Positions 62,763 through 64,000 of a DNA stretch of 64,000 bases are shown piece by piece; position 1 is the first letter of the stretch, and each line of letters begins with the position of its first letter. The notes beneath the pieces were generated by a model. The model had not been told where the DNA came from, made no database searches, and saw nothing but the letters and a program-made list of their open reading frames with translations. Origin of the DNA: Pegea sp. RAD2-039 (Eukaryota; Chordata; Thaliacea; Salpida; Salpidae); NCBI GenBank assembly GCA_034620365.1, contig JAQGEQ010000011.1:806001-870000 (forward strand), read 5' to 3'. The position numbers and the translations under genes are program-made.

Positions 62763-64000
62763 ATGGAAAATTTTTCTAAAAAAAAAGAGAGAGATGAAAG
62801 CATAATTAAGCTATTAAATATTCATCGAATAGTAGATAATGATATATTTTTATTACTTTTGCTTCAAGACTATTATCAACTTATTGGTAAGTTAACAAAG
62901 TTATATTTGTACATAATTAAACAACTGATAGTTTTTAAAAGTTTCAAAGTATTTGTAGTTTTATAAATTTTGCTGATACAAGTCATAAAGTTGATTAAAT
63001 ACACTGTAATCAACTTTTAGAGCTTTATACGATTTATATAAGTTAGGTGTAATAGCTTTATTTGAACTATAAATTTAATTCTTTTGTGGAAATTTTAAGT
63101 TGTATTTAAAAAATTTAGTTTAAGCTAATTTAATAATTTTTAAATTATGGAAATTCTTCCATTCAACCCTAGTGCTTATTATTTTTATATAAGAAAAATA
63201 TTTAATAATTAAATTTACTTCAAAAGAAAAAGTAATCTTTCAGTCATTTATAAAATTATTAAAAACTAAATTAAAATTTGAAACTTTTTAGAAAAAGAAG
63301 AAGAAATCAGATATAAAGCATACAAAAATTCAATTCAGAGCCTACACAAGAAAAAAGAAATTAAAATTTGTAGATTTCACATCACATATAACAACATCAA
63401 ACAAATGGTGACTTTTAAATTCATCAATTGAATTATTGAAATTTCAAGTTTTTAAAGGTAGATGCTGTAGCCTGTAAAGATGTTACTGAACAAGAAGAAC
63501 TGGATTTTCGTGAAAAGTTACTCTTCAAGTTAGCTACTGATGATAATCGTCATATAAAGGTAAGGATAATCTCATACTAGTGACGTCATTATTTGCACTT
63601 TGAAACTTTCCATGTAAGAATATAGAAGAAGAGGAAAGCGACAGAATTGAAGTTTCAGACTTGACTAAAGGGAAATGTGTTCGTTTACAAGTAACTACTA
63701 GCCTCATTGTGATTGGTTGAATTTTTTTCATTAATATTTTAGCTTTTACATCAACATCTTTGGACTCTGATTTATGAAGATCCTTCAAACTCTGAGAATG
63801 ATCCTCAAAAGTAAGATCTATTTTGAACAATGATTATTTTCTCGCCTTTTTTTCTTCTCAGCAGATTGAAAAAAATCTCAAAATATCCAACTCAAGACTT
63901 TAACTGGATTCGAGTCCTTGATATCTCACTTCAAATCCCAATCTTACTGCTTTTCAAAATTTTCAAACCTTTATTAAAAGTCAGCAACAACCGAACAACT
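62763..64000 (+). CDS. Unrecognised multi-exon gene, 5' part, cut by the window end
   Basis: Exons 62763-62886, 63292-63407, 63458-63559, 63619-63690, 63743-63810 and from 63862 onward join in phase through introns of about 50-60 nt (the first is 405 nt). The frame is still open at the window end. The start is the ATG at 62763; an in-frame ATG at 62727 is also possible. The peptide is mostly helical and charged: K-K-K-E-R-D-E-S near the start, then E-E-E-I-R-Y-K-A-Y-K-N-S-I-Q-S-L-H-K-K-K, an acidic stretch I-E-E-E-E-S-D-R, L-L-H-Q-H-L-W-T-L-I-Y-E-D-P, and a hydrophobic helix L-D-I-S-L-Q-I-P-I-L-L-L-F-K. There is no signal peptide. I do not recognise the family. The consistent splicing and phase make it a real gene. 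Confidence 0.7.

Noticed and set aside
1-64000. CRISPR arrays, bacterial operons or phage genes
   Set aside because: Spliceosomal introns, metazoan-type proteins and dispersed retroelements show this is animal nuclear DNA; no regularly spaced repeats of CRISPR type exist.

Overview
This is a eukaryotic, almost certainly animal, nuclear window. It is very AT-rich, with spliceosomal GT-AG introns that are often only about 45-70 nt, and the genes use the standard code. The gene set (DIS3, SNAPC3, TYW4/LCMT2, a tau-type microtubule-binding protein, RETREG/FAM134, an SLC19 transporter, a kringle protein, an LGR-type GPCR relic) points to a small invertebrate. A spiralian such as a flatworm or an orthonectid-like animal is my guess, but the window does not fix the phylum. 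Intron-rich genes alternate with intronless ones (DIS3, RETREG, MTAP). All splice models here were built by eye from reading frame, phase, GT-AG sites and family motifs.

Layout. 1-8.37 kb is gene-poor AT-rich DNA with retroelement relics at its right end (gag-like debris near 6.9-7.45 kb, a LINE 3' end at 8.38-8.8 kb, a SINE tail at 8.94 kb). From 9.84 to 34.03 kb the window holds a large inverted duplication. The left arm is about 9.84-15.21 kb and the right arm about 27.99-34.03 kb, separated by a 12.8 kb spacer carrying DIS3 (minus strand) and an LGR-like GPCR relic. Each arm carries the same locus: a 149-aa unrecognised reading frame followed by exons for four tau/MAP2/MAP4-type repeats. 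The right-arm copy is intact. The left-arm copy has lost repeat 1 after its first half and has a frameshift in repeat 2.

34-49 kb holds three multi-exon minus-strand genes whose exon models close exactly in frame: an SLC19 folate/thiamine-type transporter (441 aa, 8 exons), TYW4/LCMT2 (682 aa, 9 exons) and a carboxylesterase (559 aa, 9 exons). A 240-bp direct duplication and a tRNA-headed SINE lie between them. 49.37-50.99 kb is a decayed Ty3/Gypsy element (gag zinc knuckles and reverse transcriptase).

52-64 kb holds RETREG (ER-phagy receptor with a C-terminal LIR, plus), SNAPC3 (plus, 8 exons, 379 aa), a convergent secreted protein with a signal peptide, an enlarged kringle and a thyroglobulin type-1 domain (minus, 7 exons, 330 aa), MTAP (plus, intronless), a 37-bp tandem repeat and the 5' part of an unrecognised multi-exon gene running off the right edge. 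The genes are mostly unrelated housekeeping functions and show no pathway clustering. The main novelty candidates are the kringle/thyroglobulin protein and the tau-like inverted duplication.
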